Source of the DNA: Propionibacteriaceae bacterium UBA4569
GTDB lineage: Bacteria; Actinomycetota; Actinomycetes; Propionibacteriales; Propionibacteriaceae
Direction of reading: 5' to 3'
Assembly (NCBI GenBank): GCA_002387005.1
Contig: DGKN01000207.1
Coordinates: 3,244 to 11,075 of the forward strand
DNA: 7,832 nt
Under the pieces are notes generated by a model, which was not told where the DNA came from, did no database searches, and saw nothing but the letters and a program-made list of their open reading frames with translations. The position numbers were made by a program, and so were the translations under genes. Below are positions 1 to 7,191 of this stretch, one piece after another (within the stretch, counting starts at the first letter, position 1; every line of letters begins with the position of its first letter).

Positions 1-1286
1 TGGGCGGACGTATCGAGGTCGTCGGGCCCAAGTTCGGCGACGAGAAGCTGCCATACCTGGGCGGGGCCGGCATCTTCACGCTGGTCAGCCGACAGGAGGG
101 ACTGCCGATGGCCATGCTGGAGGCCATGTCCGCCGGGGTGCCCGTGGTGATGACCCCCGTGGGTGCGATCGGTGAGGTGGTCACGGACGGCGAGAACGGA
201 CGCCTGGTGCAGCCCGGGGACGTGGACGGGCTCGCCGTCGTGCTGCGCGAGCTTGTCAACGACCCGCAGCAGCGAGCTGGCGTGGGAGCAGCCGGCCAGC
301 AGACCTGGCGCGAGGGGTACAGCAGCGAGGCGATGGTCGAGGGCATCGAGCGGGCCTGGGACGCGGCCCTGGGCACCGCACCGAGCGCCCAGCCGCTGCT
401 CACCCAGGCCGCGAGCGTCACCGTGGTCATTCCCACACTGGGCCGCGACAGCCTGCGAACTGCCGTCGACTCCGTCCTTGCCCAACGCAATGACCTGTTG
501 GACGTGCGCGTCGCCGTCGTCAACGACTCCGCACAGCCGCTTGACCTGGCACCGACCCAGGGCGTCACCGTCATCGACACCGCGGGGCGCACTGGCTCGT
601 CCGGTGCCCGCAATGCCGGGCTGGCTGTCGTCGACACCGACTTCTTCGCCTTCCTGGACGATGACGACGTGCAGGCCGAGGACCACCTTGCGACCGCCAT
701 TGCGACCCTGGAGGCGCAGGAGGCGGACGTCTACTTCTGCCGGGGTCTTGTGCATCGCGGCAATGGCAGCGCGCGCGTCGAGCCCGCGGAGCTGCCAGGG
801 GCGAGCACCCTGCGTGAATACCTGACCGGGCTGTCCAACTGGCGCAGTCGCAGCCGTCGGGTGCTCACCCCGAGCGTGGTGGTGCGCGGACGATGGAGTG
901 ACCACCGCTTCGACGAAGCGATGACCGCCTCGGAGGACACCTGGTACCTGCTCGGTCTGGAGAGCCGCGGCGCCCGCGTCGTGGCGGGCCCGGGCGTGCA
1001 CGTCACCATCAACGGTGACCAGGTGCGAGAAGACGACCGCCGCACCACCCAGAGCGATCCCGACGCACTCCAGTGTCGCCTGGCGGACCTTGACCCGACG
1101 ATCGTGCCCGGGCTGCTGGTTGGACGCGAGGGACGAGTGGCGGTTCGAGCGGGTGACCCGGCCGGCGTGCTGCGCGTCGCATCCCGGGCCCGTGCCGCGG
1201 GCGGCCGGCGTGAGCTCGTGGTGCCGGTAGCTGCCGAATTCGCCGCGGCGGCCGGTATCGCCCTGGCCCGCAGGGTGCGCCGGTGA
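1..1286 (+). CDS. Two-domain glycosyltransferase (GT4 C-terminal half fused to GT2), 5'-truncated
   Basis: The reading frame is open from the window edge (first full codon at position 3), and conserved family sequence lies upstream of the first ATG at 108, so the true start is outside the window. The first ~125 residues are the C-terminal half of a GT-B family 4 glycosyltransferase. The EX7E motif is visible, with Glu codons at 96-98 and 120-122, followed by SAGVPVV and a P-V-G-x-x-E stretch typical of the nucleotide-sugar site. A GT-A family 2 domain begins at about 414 (VTVVIPTLGR). It has VVND at the end of the second strand, GARNAGL, a DXD-type LDDDD at about 654-668, and SEDTWY at about 930-947, matching the usual ED catalytic-base region. 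A basic, Ala-rich helical tail ends the protein. No membrane segment is seen, so it is probably cytosolic or peripheral at the inner face. It likely adds two sugars to a lipid-linked exopolysaccharide unit; donors and linkages cannot be told. The stop overlaps the next start by 4 bases. Confidence 0.88.
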   Translation, partial: GGRIEVVGPKFGDEKLPYLGGAGIFTLVSRQEGLPMAMLEAMSAGVPVVMTPVGAIGEVVTDGENGRLVQPGDVDGLAVVLRELVNDPQQRAGVGAAGQQTWREGYSSEAMVEGIERAWDAALGTAPSAQPLLTQAASVTVVIPTLGRDSLRTAVDSVLAQRNDLLDVRVAVVNDSAQPLDLAPTQGVTVIDTAGRTGSSGARNAGLAVVDTDFFAFLDDDDVQAEDHLATAIATLEAQEADVYFCRGLVHRGNGSARVEPAELPGASTLREYLTGLSNWRSRSRRVLTPSVVVRGRWSDHRFDEAMTASEDTWYLLGLESRGARVVAGPGVHVTINGDQVREDDRRTTQSDPDALQCRLADLDPTIVPGLLVGREGRVAVRAGDPAGVLRVASRARAAGGRRELVVPVAAEFAAAAGIALARRVRR

Positions 1287-3178
1287 CGGCCGAGGTCCAG
1301 ACGAGGTCTCCCCAGGGCGCCCTGGCGCTGGCCTCCAAGTTGTTGGGCTCGTCGGTGCTCGCCCAGGTGGCCGTGCTGGGTGCGACAGCCATCGTGTCGA
1401 CCGGGCTGCAACCCTCGGACTACGCCGTCTACGGCGCAGTGAGCAGCGTGTCCGGTGTCAGCGCCAGCGTGAACACGATGGCCGCCGAGACCCGCGCGCC
1501 GGTCGTGGACGAGCAGTCATCCGGGGCGCTGAACCGCGCCGGCGCGACTGTCCTGGCGCTGCTCAGCGCGCTGGTGCTCGTCATCGGGTTGGTGTCGTTC
1601 CTCTTCGACCACCAGCTCGCCTGGGTGCTCGTGCTTTCCGCCGGCTGCGGTTTTCTGACCGGCGCGCAGCAGTTGCTCACGGGCGTCGCACTGCGCACCC
1701 AGCGCCAGTCGGTGTTGGCCTCGGGACGCGTCACCCAGGGAGTGACCAATGCGTTGCTGCTGCTGGTGCTGTGGGCCGCGCACGCGCCGGGCTTCCTCGT
1801 GCTGTGCCTGTCCTGGCTGCTCTCCCTGCTGGCCGGTGGGCTCGTCCTGTTGGCCCGGCTGGGCAGCGTGGGCCTGCGTCCGAAACTGGCCAGCCGCGAC
1901 GACCTGCGCCTGCTGCGCCGAGAGGTGGGTGCCCAGCCGGTCGCCAACCTGCTCGCCAGTTCGGTTGCGAACCTGCCCGGCATCGCGCTGCTGGCGCTCG
2001 GGCAGGGCGCCGTCGCTGGCGTGTGGGCGCTGGTCTCGCGGTTCACCGTCCCACTGGTCAACACCATCAACAACACCCTGCAGCCGCTGTACTACGGCAG
2101 GGCGGCCAGCATGGTCCGCGAGGGCCGTACCCGTGAGCTGATCGGTTTCCATGCCCGCTGGATGCGCTGGCTGGTGCTGGCCGGCGCACTGGTGGCCCTG
2201 GGCAGCATCGTGCTGTCGATGTTCGTGCTGCCGCTGCTCGGCCCCCAGTGGCGGGTCGCCTGGCTGCCCGCCATCACGGCCGCGATCTACTACGGGGCCA
2301 CCTTCAGCTGCCTGCCGATGTCCCAGACCCTGCAGATGCTCGGCCGGGTGCGGCTGGCACTGGTCTGGACCATCGTCCGCTTCGTCGTCTGCGGACTCCC
2401 GCTGCTGCTCATTCCCGTCCTCGGCGGCCAGCAAGGCCTGCTCTGGTGGGCGATCGGGGCAGCACTGACCTTCTACTGGCAGTTTTGGTTGCAGCGCGCG
2501 AGCCTGGCCGAACTTCAGGGCAATACCGGATTCATCACGGAAAGAGACACCATGACCGAGACCACCCACCTCGCCGACCCCCCGCTGGCATCGGCCTGGC
2601 TGCGAGCCCTGCGGGAGCACCTCTCCGTCGTGCTGGGAATCACGGTGCTGGGGGCGATGATGGGTCTCGCGGCCTCGTTCTTTGCGCCCACCGAGTACCA
2701 GGCCAGCAGCCAGGTCATCCTGTTGCCGGCCAATGCCAAGAATGCCGGCGAGGTGGATGCCTCGGCGGGCATCGCCCAGTCGCTGGTCGCCTCCTATGCC
2801 CAGGCCGTCACCTCCCAGGGCGTGATGACCCAGGCCTTGCAGGAGTCGAAGTCGAGCATGGCCTTGGACGACGCGATCAAGGCCGTCCGGGTGACGGTGC
2901 CCGCGAACACGGTTGTTCTGGACATCGTCGTCACCGACAAGACCGGCGAGGGCGCTGCCGCCCTCAACAACGCGATCACCAACCAGTTCGTGAAGCAGTC
3001 ACCGGCTCTGATGCCCAGGATCAGCAGCGGCACGACGCTGATCCAGCCCAGCGTGCTGCGTCCGGCATTCGTGCCCGACAGCCCTTCGTCCATCGGCAAG
3101 AAGGTTTTCCTGGTCGTGGGCACCTTCCTCGGCTTCGCCGCAGGCATGGCCCTGGCGCTGCTGCGTCGAAAGTCCTGA
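1283..3178 (+). CDS. Fused polysaccharide flippase (Wzx/PST-like) and Wzz-type chain-length domain
   Basis: This 631-residue protein starts at a GTG inside the upstream stop (GTGA), with AGGG at 1272-1275 as a modest ribosome binding site. Residues ~15-405 are strongly hydrophobic, with roughly 11-12 membrane segments. An early S-x-L-A-Q stretch and a positively charged mid-loop resemble PST/Wzx exporters, which flip lipid-linked sugar units. Residues ~424-631 form a separate Wzz/capsule-assembly domain: a first membrane segment at ~446-468 followed by PTEYQASSQV, an extracytoplasmic Ala/Val-rich region of ~130 residues, a Pro-containing stretch near 594-601, and a second membrane segment at ~606-627 ending in RRKS. 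No Walker motifs or Tyr-rich tail follow, so no BY-kinase is attached. These two functions are usually separate genes; here no stop separates them. It could be a true fusion, two products from one frame (internal ATG at 2552), or an effect of a sequence error at the junction. The family calls rest on topology and motifs; the flippase half is less specific than the Wzz half. Confidence 0.82.
   Translation: MTAEVQTRSPQGALALASKLLGSSVLAQVAVLGATAIVSTGLQPSDYAVYGAVSSVSGVSASVNTMAAETRAPVVDEQSSGALNRAGATVLALLSALVLVIGLVSFLFDHQLAWVLVLSAGCGFLTGAQQLLTGVALRTQRQSVLASGRVTQGVTNALLLLVLWAAHAPGFLVLCLSWLLSLLAGGLVLLARLGSVGLRPKLASRDDLRLLRREVGAQPVANLLASSVANLPGIALLALGQGAVAGVWALVSRFTVPLVNTINNTLQPLYYGRAASMVREGRTRELIGFHARWMRWLVLAGALVALGSIVLSMFVLPLLGPQWRVAWLPAITAAIYYGATFSCLPMSQTLQMLGRVRLALVWTIVRFVVCGLPLLLIPVLGGQQGLLWWAIGAALTFYWQFWLQRASLAELQGNTGFITERDTMTETTHLADPPLASAWLRALREHLSVVLGITVLGAMMGLAASFFAPTEYQASSQVILLPANAKNAGEVDASAGIAQSLVASYAQAVTSQGVMTQALQESKSSMALDDAIKAVRVTVPANTVVLDIVVTDKTGEGAAALNNAITNQFVKQSPALMPRISSGTTLIQPSVLRPAFVPDSPSSIGKKVFLVVGTFLGFAAGMALALLRRKS
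2539..2554 (+). promoter_or_regulatory. Possible internal ribosome binding site and ATG for the Wzz-like domain
   Basis: GGAAAGAG at 2539-2546 stands 5 bases before an in-frame ATG at 2552, exactly where the Wzz-like domain begins. Initiation here would give a stand-alone 208-residue protein (2552-3178) with two membrane segments, a normal architecture for a kinase-less Wzz/YveK-type protein. The match to the Shine-Dalgarno consensus is partial. Either this is a relic of a former separate gene or it still initiates translation; the sequence cannot decide. Confidence 0.4.
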
Positions 3179-3181
3179 CCC

Positions 3182-4384
3182 GTGACCTTGCCTCCACGGG
3201 GGATCGTCGCGCTGCTGCCAGCGGTGGTCGGCATGGCGATGGTGGACACGCCCTGGTCGTCGATATCGGTGCTCGGCAGCGCGCTGCTGGCTGGGATGCT
3301 CACGCTGAGACCGCGTAACCATCGGCTGCAGTCCGTGTTCGGGGTGGGGCTGCTCGCCGTCTGGATGATGTTGAGCTTCACCTGGTCGCTGCAGCCCAAC
3401 GAGACGTTGAAGGCGTGTGTGCGAACCTTCCTGCTGCTCGCCGCTGCGGCGCTGATGGCGCGCACCCTGAGCGGACGCCAGGTCGTCGCCGTGCTCAGCC
3501 TCGGCACCTCGGCGTTGGCCGCGCTCAGCCTCGTGTGGTGGGTGCTGTACCCGAGCACGGCCATCACCTCGGCCGGGCTGAAGGGCATGATGCCCCACAA
3601 CAACGCGCTTGCCTACCTCGCCACGGTCGCCATCGCAAGCTCGGTCATGGCCAGCGGTCTGCCCCGAGGGTTGCGCGTCGGGGTGGTGGTGCTGGACGCC
3701 GTGGTGCTCTTTCTCAGCGACTCGATGACCTCCAACCTCGCTGCTGTGGCTGGCCTGTTCGCCGCGGGAGCCGTGGTGGCGGTCTCCCGGTTGCAGGGAG
3801 CGTCCCGGCGCGCGCTGACCGCGCTGGCCGGCGGAGTGCTGGCCAGCATCGCCTACCTCTCGGTCTTCGTCCCGCTCCCGACGCTGATCGGGCGGGACAC
3901 GACTTTGACCGGCCGCACCACGATCTGGCCTGGCCTGTGGCCGATCGCGATGGATCGCTGGCTGACCGGATGGGGCCACGGGGCGCCATGGCTCAAGGGT
4001 TCCTGGATTCGGGAGTGGTCGGCCTACCACTTCGACTTCGCCATGATCAGTACCCACAACGCCCTCTACGAGACCTTCATGCAGCTCGGTGTCGTGGGTG
4101 TGGGCCTGGTCGTCGGCCTGTGGGCGGTCGCGCTGGTGCGCGCGGTCAGGGGGGCCGCCGCAACTCGTGAGAATGCCTGGCTGGTGGCGCTGGCCGTGCT
4201 GCAGTTGGTGCACGGTCTGGCGGAGTCGACCCAGGGGATGCCGCTGGGTTGGCTGGTGACCGCGTTGGTCTGGTTGGCCCGTCCAGTGGCTGCCGGCAGC
4301 GAGGGCGTCGAGCCGGTCCCGGTCCGACTCGCCAAACAGGCCCGGGCTTCGGGCTTAGCGCCGACCGCGGGTGTGCCCCGCTAG
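3182..4384 (+). CDS. O-antigen ligase / Wzy-like polysaccharide polymerase, polytopic membrane protein
   Basis: The product is 400 residues with about 10 hydrophobic segments, a usual size for the O-antigen ligase superfamily (WaaL and Wzy-type proteins). Family-like features are GMMPHNNALAY at residues 135-145, LSDSMTS at 178-184, and then a large extracytoplasmic loop. That loop begins with GRDTTLTGRTTIW (237-249), continues with LTGWGHG (261-267), and ends in a conserved-looking STHNALYETFMQLG (290-303), where His292 fits the family's functional histidine. These enzymes transfer or polymerise undecaprenyl-linked glycans at the outer face of the membrane. Ligase and polymerase cannot be separated by sequence reading; in a Gram-positive without LPS, polymerase or attachment of glycan to another acceptor is more likely. 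The GTG start at 3182 lies 3 bases after the preceding stop, and a weak GAAAG at 3168-3172 may serve as ribosome binding site. Later starts would cut into the first membrane segment. The last ~35 residues are a polar, Pro/Ala-rich cytoplasmic tail. Confidence 0.85.
   Translation: MTLPPRGIVALLPAVVGMAMVDTPWSSISVLGSALLAGMLTLRPRNHRLQSVFGVGLLAVWMMLSFTWSLQPNETLKACVRTFLLLAAAALMARTLSGRQVVAVLSLGTSALAALSLVWWVLYPSTAITSAGLKGMMPHNNALAYLATVAIASSVMASGLPRGLRVGVVVLDAVVLFLSDSMTSNLAAVAGLFAAGAVVAVSRLQGASRRALTALAGGVLASIAYLSVFVPLPTLIGRDTTLTGRTTIWPGLWPIAMDRWLTGWGHGAPWLKGSWIREWSAYHFDFAMISTHNALYETFMQLGVVGVGLVVGLWAVALVRAVRGAAATRENAWLVALAVLQLVHGLAESTQGMPLGWLVTALVWLARPVAAGSEGVEPVPVRLAKQARASGLAPTAGVPR
4339..4381 (+). terminator. 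Two small GC hairpins at the end of the polysaccharide operon (possible terminator)
   Basis: Two perfect 5-bp GC stems sit in the last codons of the ligase gene: GCCCG 4340-4344 with CGGGC 4350-4354 (5-base loop), and GCGGG 4367-4371 with CCCGC 4377-4381 (5-base loop). No T-run follows, so this is not a classical intrinsic terminator. Such stems also arise by chance in GC-rich coding DNA. The position at the operon end is the main argument. Confidence 0.22.
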
Positions 4385-4387
4385 GCT
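4382..4387 (+). promoter_or_regulatory. Possible -10 promoter element for malQ
   Basis: TAGGCT fits the TAnnnT pattern common in actinobacterial housekeeping promoters and lies 38 bases before the malQ ATG, overlapping the ligase stop codon. No good -35 hexamer is seen 16-18 bases upstream. The pathway change from cell-surface glycan to alpha-glucan metabolism makes a separate promoter sensible. Confidence 0.33.
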
Positions 4388-4425
4388 GGGCCGGCACCCA
4401 ACCGACGACGAAACGGGACCCTCCG

Positions 4426-6567
4426 ATGGCGCTCAACGACGCGACCCCTGACCAGCTGGCCGAGCACTTCGGCATCGCGACCGAGTTCTGGGACTGGAAG
4501 GGCCGTCACACCGTCATCAGCGACGAGACGGTGATCGCCGTGCTCAAGGCGCTGGAGGTGGACGCGTCCACGCCCGAGAAGGCAGCCGCCGCCCTGGACG
4601 ACCTGAGATTGCGGCCCTGGCGCCGCGCGCTGCCGCCCTGCGTCGTGCTCGAGGCCGGCCAGCCCGGCTGGGTCAACGTCCACGTCGACTCCGGTGCCCC
4701 GGCACAGCTCAGCATCCGCCTGGAGAACGGTGAAGTGCGAGACGCCTGGCAGGTCACCAACGACAATCCCGACCGCGAGGTGGACGGACGTTGGGTGGGC
4801 GAGGCCTCCTTCCAGCTGCCCAGCGACCTGCCGCTCGGATACCACCGTCTGGTGCTGCGCAGCCATGACGTCGAGGTCGAGAGCTCGCTGGTGACAACCC
4901 CCAGCTTCGTCGGGCTGCCCGCGTCGATGAACAACCGCCGCACCTGGGGCTACGCCACCCAGCTGTACTCCGTGCGGTCCAAGGAGTCCTGGGGTGTCGG
5001 CGACCTGGCCGACCTCGCCGACCTGGCCGTGTGGAGCTCGACGCAGCAGTTCGCCGGCTATGTGCTGGTCAACCCGCTGCATGCCGCCCAGCCCGGCCCG
5101 CCGCTGGAACCCTCGCCCTATCTGCCGACCAGCCGGATGTACGTCAACCCGCTCTACATCCGTCCCGAGCGGATCGCCGAGTACGTCAACCTCTCTGTCT
5201 TCGACCGGGCGCGCGTCGACAAGCTGCGCGCCAGCCTGCAGCAGCAGGTGCAGGGCGTCGACGAGGTGATGCGCGATGAGTCCTGGACCGCGAAGCTGGC
5301 CGCCCTGCGGATCATCTTCGCCGCGGGTCTGCGCCCCGCCCGTCGGATGAGCTTCGACGCCTTCATCCGCCGCGAGGGCCGCCAGCTGCGCGACTTCGCC
5401 ACATGGTGCGCGCTGTACGAGGTGCACGGCGCCGACTGGCGCACCTGGCCCGTCGAGTACCAGCGGGCCACCAGCCCGCAGGTCGCTGAGTTCCACCGCG
5501 AGAACCTGGAGACCGTGGAATTCTTCATGTGGCTGCAGTGGATCGCCGAGAACCAGCTCAGCTCCACCCAGCGCGCCGCCAAGGACGCGGGGATGCCGCT
5601 CGGCATCATCAGCGACCTGGCGGTCGGCGTGAACGCGTCCGGAGCCGAGACCTGGATGCTCTCGGACGTCTTCGCGCAGGGCTGCACCGTCGGCGCACCG
5701 CCGGACGCCTTCAACCAGATGGGCCAGGACTGGGGCCAGCCCCCGTGGCGCCCGGACCGGCTGGCCGACCTGGCCTACGCCCCCTTCCGGACGATGGTCG
5801 CCAACATCCTGCGCCATGCCGGCGGCATCCGCGTCGACCACATCATCGGCCTGTTCCGGCTGTGGTGGGTGCCGCAGGGCCTGTCGGCCAAGGAAGGCAC
5901 CTATGTCCGCTACGACCACGAGGCACTGATCGGCATCCTCGCGCTGGAGGCCCACCGGGCGCAGGCGCTGGTGATCGGTGAGGACCTGGGCACCGTCCAG
6001 CCCTGGGTGCGCGACTACCTCTCCCGCCGTGGCCTGCTCGGCACCTCGGTGATGTGGTTCGAGAACGGCGCGGATGGCCAGCCGCTACCCCCCGAACAAT
6101 GGCGGGAGTACGCGATGAGCTCGGTCACCACGCACGACCTGCCGCCCACCGCGGGCTACCTGGCAGGCGATCACGTCCGGTTGCGGCACCAGCTCGGTCT
6201 GCTGTCGGAGAGCTTGGAGGACGAACTCGCCAGCGACAAGGCCGAACAGCAGGCAATGCTGGACGCGCTGCGCCAGCGTGGTGCCCTGCCCGAGGGGGAC
6301 GTGGACGTGGAGGACATCGTCCTGGCCATGCACCGGATGCTGACCTGGACCCCCTCAAAGGTGCTCAACGCGGCGCTGGTCGATGCTGTCGGAGACCGTC
6401 GGACGCAGAACCAGCCCGGCACTATCGACGAGTACCCGAACTGGCGGGTGCCGTTGACCGGTCCGGATGGTGCGCCCATGATGCTGGAGGACGTCTTCGC
6501 CAGCGATCGGGCCAGCCGACTGGCGGCCGTGATGAACGGCTTCAGCCATCTGCCGACCAAGCGATGA
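4426..6567 (+). CDS. malQ: 4-alpha-glucanotransferase (amylomaltase, GH77)
   Basis: MalQ moves alpha-1,4-glucan segments between maltodextrins in the cytoplasm (EC 2.4.1.25), serving maltose/maltodextrin and glycogen turnover. The 713-residue product has the actinobacterial long form: an N-terminal helical and beta-sandwich region (~1-165) before the GH77 barrel. The barrel shows RRTWGYATQLYSVRS near 171-185, SPYLPTSRMYVNPLYI at 230-245, the nucleophile Asp471 in RVDHIIGL, the acid/base Glu519 in IGEDLGTV, and the third carboxylate Asp571 in TTHDLPPT. NWRVPL near the C terminus is also typical. All catalytic residues are present, so it should be active. The ATG at 4426 is preferred over upstream in-frame starts (from 4249), which would overlap the ligase gene by 136 bases and add a non-homologous Gly/Arg-rich extension. 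The ribosome binding site is weak (GGGA at 4415-4418). Confidence 0.96.
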   Translation: MALNDATPDQLAEHFGIATEFWDWKGRHTVISDETVIAVLKALEVDASTPEKAAAALDDLRLRPWRRALPPCVVLEAGQPGWVNVHVDSGAPAQLSIRLENGEVRDAWQVTNDNPDREVDGRWVGEASFQLPSDLPLGYHRLVLRSHDVEVESSLVTTPSFVGLPASMNNRRTWGYATQLYSVRSKESWGVGDLADLADLAVWSSTQQFAGYVLVNPLHAAQPGPPLEPSPYLPTSRMYVNPLYIRPERIAEYVNLSVFDRARVDKLRASLQQQVQGVDEVMRDESWTAKLAALRIIFAAGLRPARRMSFDAFIRREGRQLRDFATWCALYEVHGADWRTWPVEYQRATSPQVAEFHRENLETVEFFMWLQWIAENQLSSTQRAAKDAGMPLGIISDLAVGVNASGAETWMLSDVFAQGCTVGAPPDAFNQMGQDWGQPPWRPDRLADLAYAPFRTMVANILRHAGGIRVDHIIGLFRLWWVPQGLSAKEGTYVRYDHEALIGILALEAHRAQALVIGEDLGTVQPWVRDYLSRRGLLGTSVMWFENGADGQPLPPEQWREYAMSSVTTHDLPPTAGYLAGDHVRLRHQLGLLSESLEDELASDKAEQQAMLDALRQRGALPEGDVDVEDIVLAMHRMLTWTPSKVLNAALVDAVGDRRTQNQPGTIDEYPNWRVPLTGPDGAPMMLEDVFASDRASRLAAVMNGFSHLPTKR

Positions 6568-6598
6568 GTTCGACTGGCCGGTTTGGTGATCCAGTGGG
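6568..6598. other. Short convergent gap between malQ and pncA
   Basis: These 31 bases separate two genes whose ends face each other. The only structure seen is a weak inverted repeat, ACTGG 6573-6577 with CCAGT 6591-6595, around a 13-base loop. No T-run follows on either strand, so a bidirectional terminator is possible but poorly supported. Confidence 0.3.
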
Positions 6599-7165
6599 TC
6601 AGCTGATCCCGATGCCCTGGATCTCCAGCTCGGTGAGAACCGTCTCCACTCCCTCGGGGCGCACCGGGACGGTGAGACCGGCCAGCACGGTTGTGACGAA
6701 GTCGAGCCGGGCCGAGTCCTGCGCGGTGGCCTTCACGCAGTAGTCGGTGGCGATGCCAGCCACGTCGACGTGGGTCACCTCGTGCTCGCGCAGCCAGACC
6801 TCGAGGCTCTGCCCGTCCTCGGCGCCGCCGATGGTCCCCTCGAAACCGGAGTAGGCGGCGGCGTAGGAACCCTTGTCGAAGACCGCGTCGAAGTCGAACC
6901 CGGCCAGCGCATCGTGGAAATCCTGGCCGGGTGTCCCGACCACGCAGTGCGGCGGCCAGGAGTCGCGGAAGTCGGGGTTGTCGCTGAAGTGGTCACCGGG
7001 GGCGACGTGGTGGTCGCGGGTCGCGACCACGAATTGGTAACCCCCGCGGGCGTCGGCCAGCAGTTCGGCCAGGCGCTCCGCGACGGCGTTGCCGCCCGCG
7101 ACGGCCAGCGAGCCGCCTTCGCAGAAGTCCTTCTGCACGTCCACCACGATCAGTGCGGTTGCCAT
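6599..7165 (-). CDS. pncA: Nicotinamidase
   Basis: PncA hydrolyses nicotinamide to nicotinate and ammonia (EC 3.5.1.19) in the cytoplasm, the first step of the deamidating NAD salvage route. The product is 188 residues, normal for the family. The catalytic triad is complete: Asp9 in IVVDVQKDF, Lys98 in FDKGSY, and Cys143 in GIATDYCVKA. Metal-binding residues Asp51, His53, His59 and His73 lie in TRDHHVAPGDHF and WPPHC; their spacing matches the mycobacterial enzyme with a +2 offset. The start is fixed by a strong AAGGAGG site 5 bases upstream of the ATG. It lies downstream of pncB on the same strand, 56 bases away, consistent with a two-gene salvage operon. By family knowledge, a PncA with these residues would also be able to deamidate pyrazinamide. 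Confidence 0.96.
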   Translation of the reverse strand: MATALIVVDVQKDFCEGGSLAVAGGNAVAERLAELLADARGGYQFVVATRDHHVAPGDHFSDNPDFRDSWPPHCVVGTPGQDFHDALAGFDFDAVFDKGSYAAAYSGFEGTIGGAEDGQSLEVWLREHEVTHVDVAGIATDYCVKATAQDSARLDFVTTVLAGLTVPVRPEGVETVLTELEIQGIGIS

Positions 7166-7170
7166 CTCGT

Positions 7171-7177
7171 CCTCCTT
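7171..7177 (-). promoter_or_regulatory. Strong ribosome binding site of pncA
   Basis: The minus strand reads AAGGAGG here, a near-perfect anti-16S match, with 5 bases between it and the pncA ATG at 7165. It is the best ribosome binding site in the window and settles the pncA start. Confidence 0.85.
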
Positions 7178-7191
7178 GGGTCTGGGTTCCG

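Noticed and set aside
1517..2620. Minus-strand open frame of 367 codons opposite the flippase
   Set aside because: The Gln/His/Gly-rich composition is a mirror of Leu/Val/Ala codons in membrane segments; no motif or ribosome binding site supports it.
2248..3318. Plus-strand alternative frame of 356 codons across the flippase-Wzz-ligase region
   Set aside because: It runs out of frame through three convincing coding stretches and is Arg/Gly/His-rich without recognisable domains.
2999..4213. Minus-strand open frame of 404 codons opposite the ligase gene
   Set aside because: The translation is low-complexity (His, Gln, Arg, Gly-rich) with no domain, and the opposite strand encodes a convincing membrane protein.
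4249..4425. Upstream extension of malQ to an in-frame ATG at 4249
   Set aside because: The extra 59 residues overlap the ligase gene, are Gly/Arg/Pro-rich and do not resemble MalQ. The ATG at 4426 gives a normal N terminus.
4381..5955. Long minus-strand open frame of 524 codons opposite malQ
   Set aside because: It is antisense to a clearly conserved GH77 enzyme with complete catalytic residues. Its composition (His/Gln/Val/Gly-rich, no motifs) is typical of a shadow frame in GC-rich DNA.
6599..6606. Palindrome TCAGCTGA at the pncA stop codon
   Set aside because: An 8-base perfect palindrome is expected by chance in a window of this size, and its flanks do not extend the symmetry.
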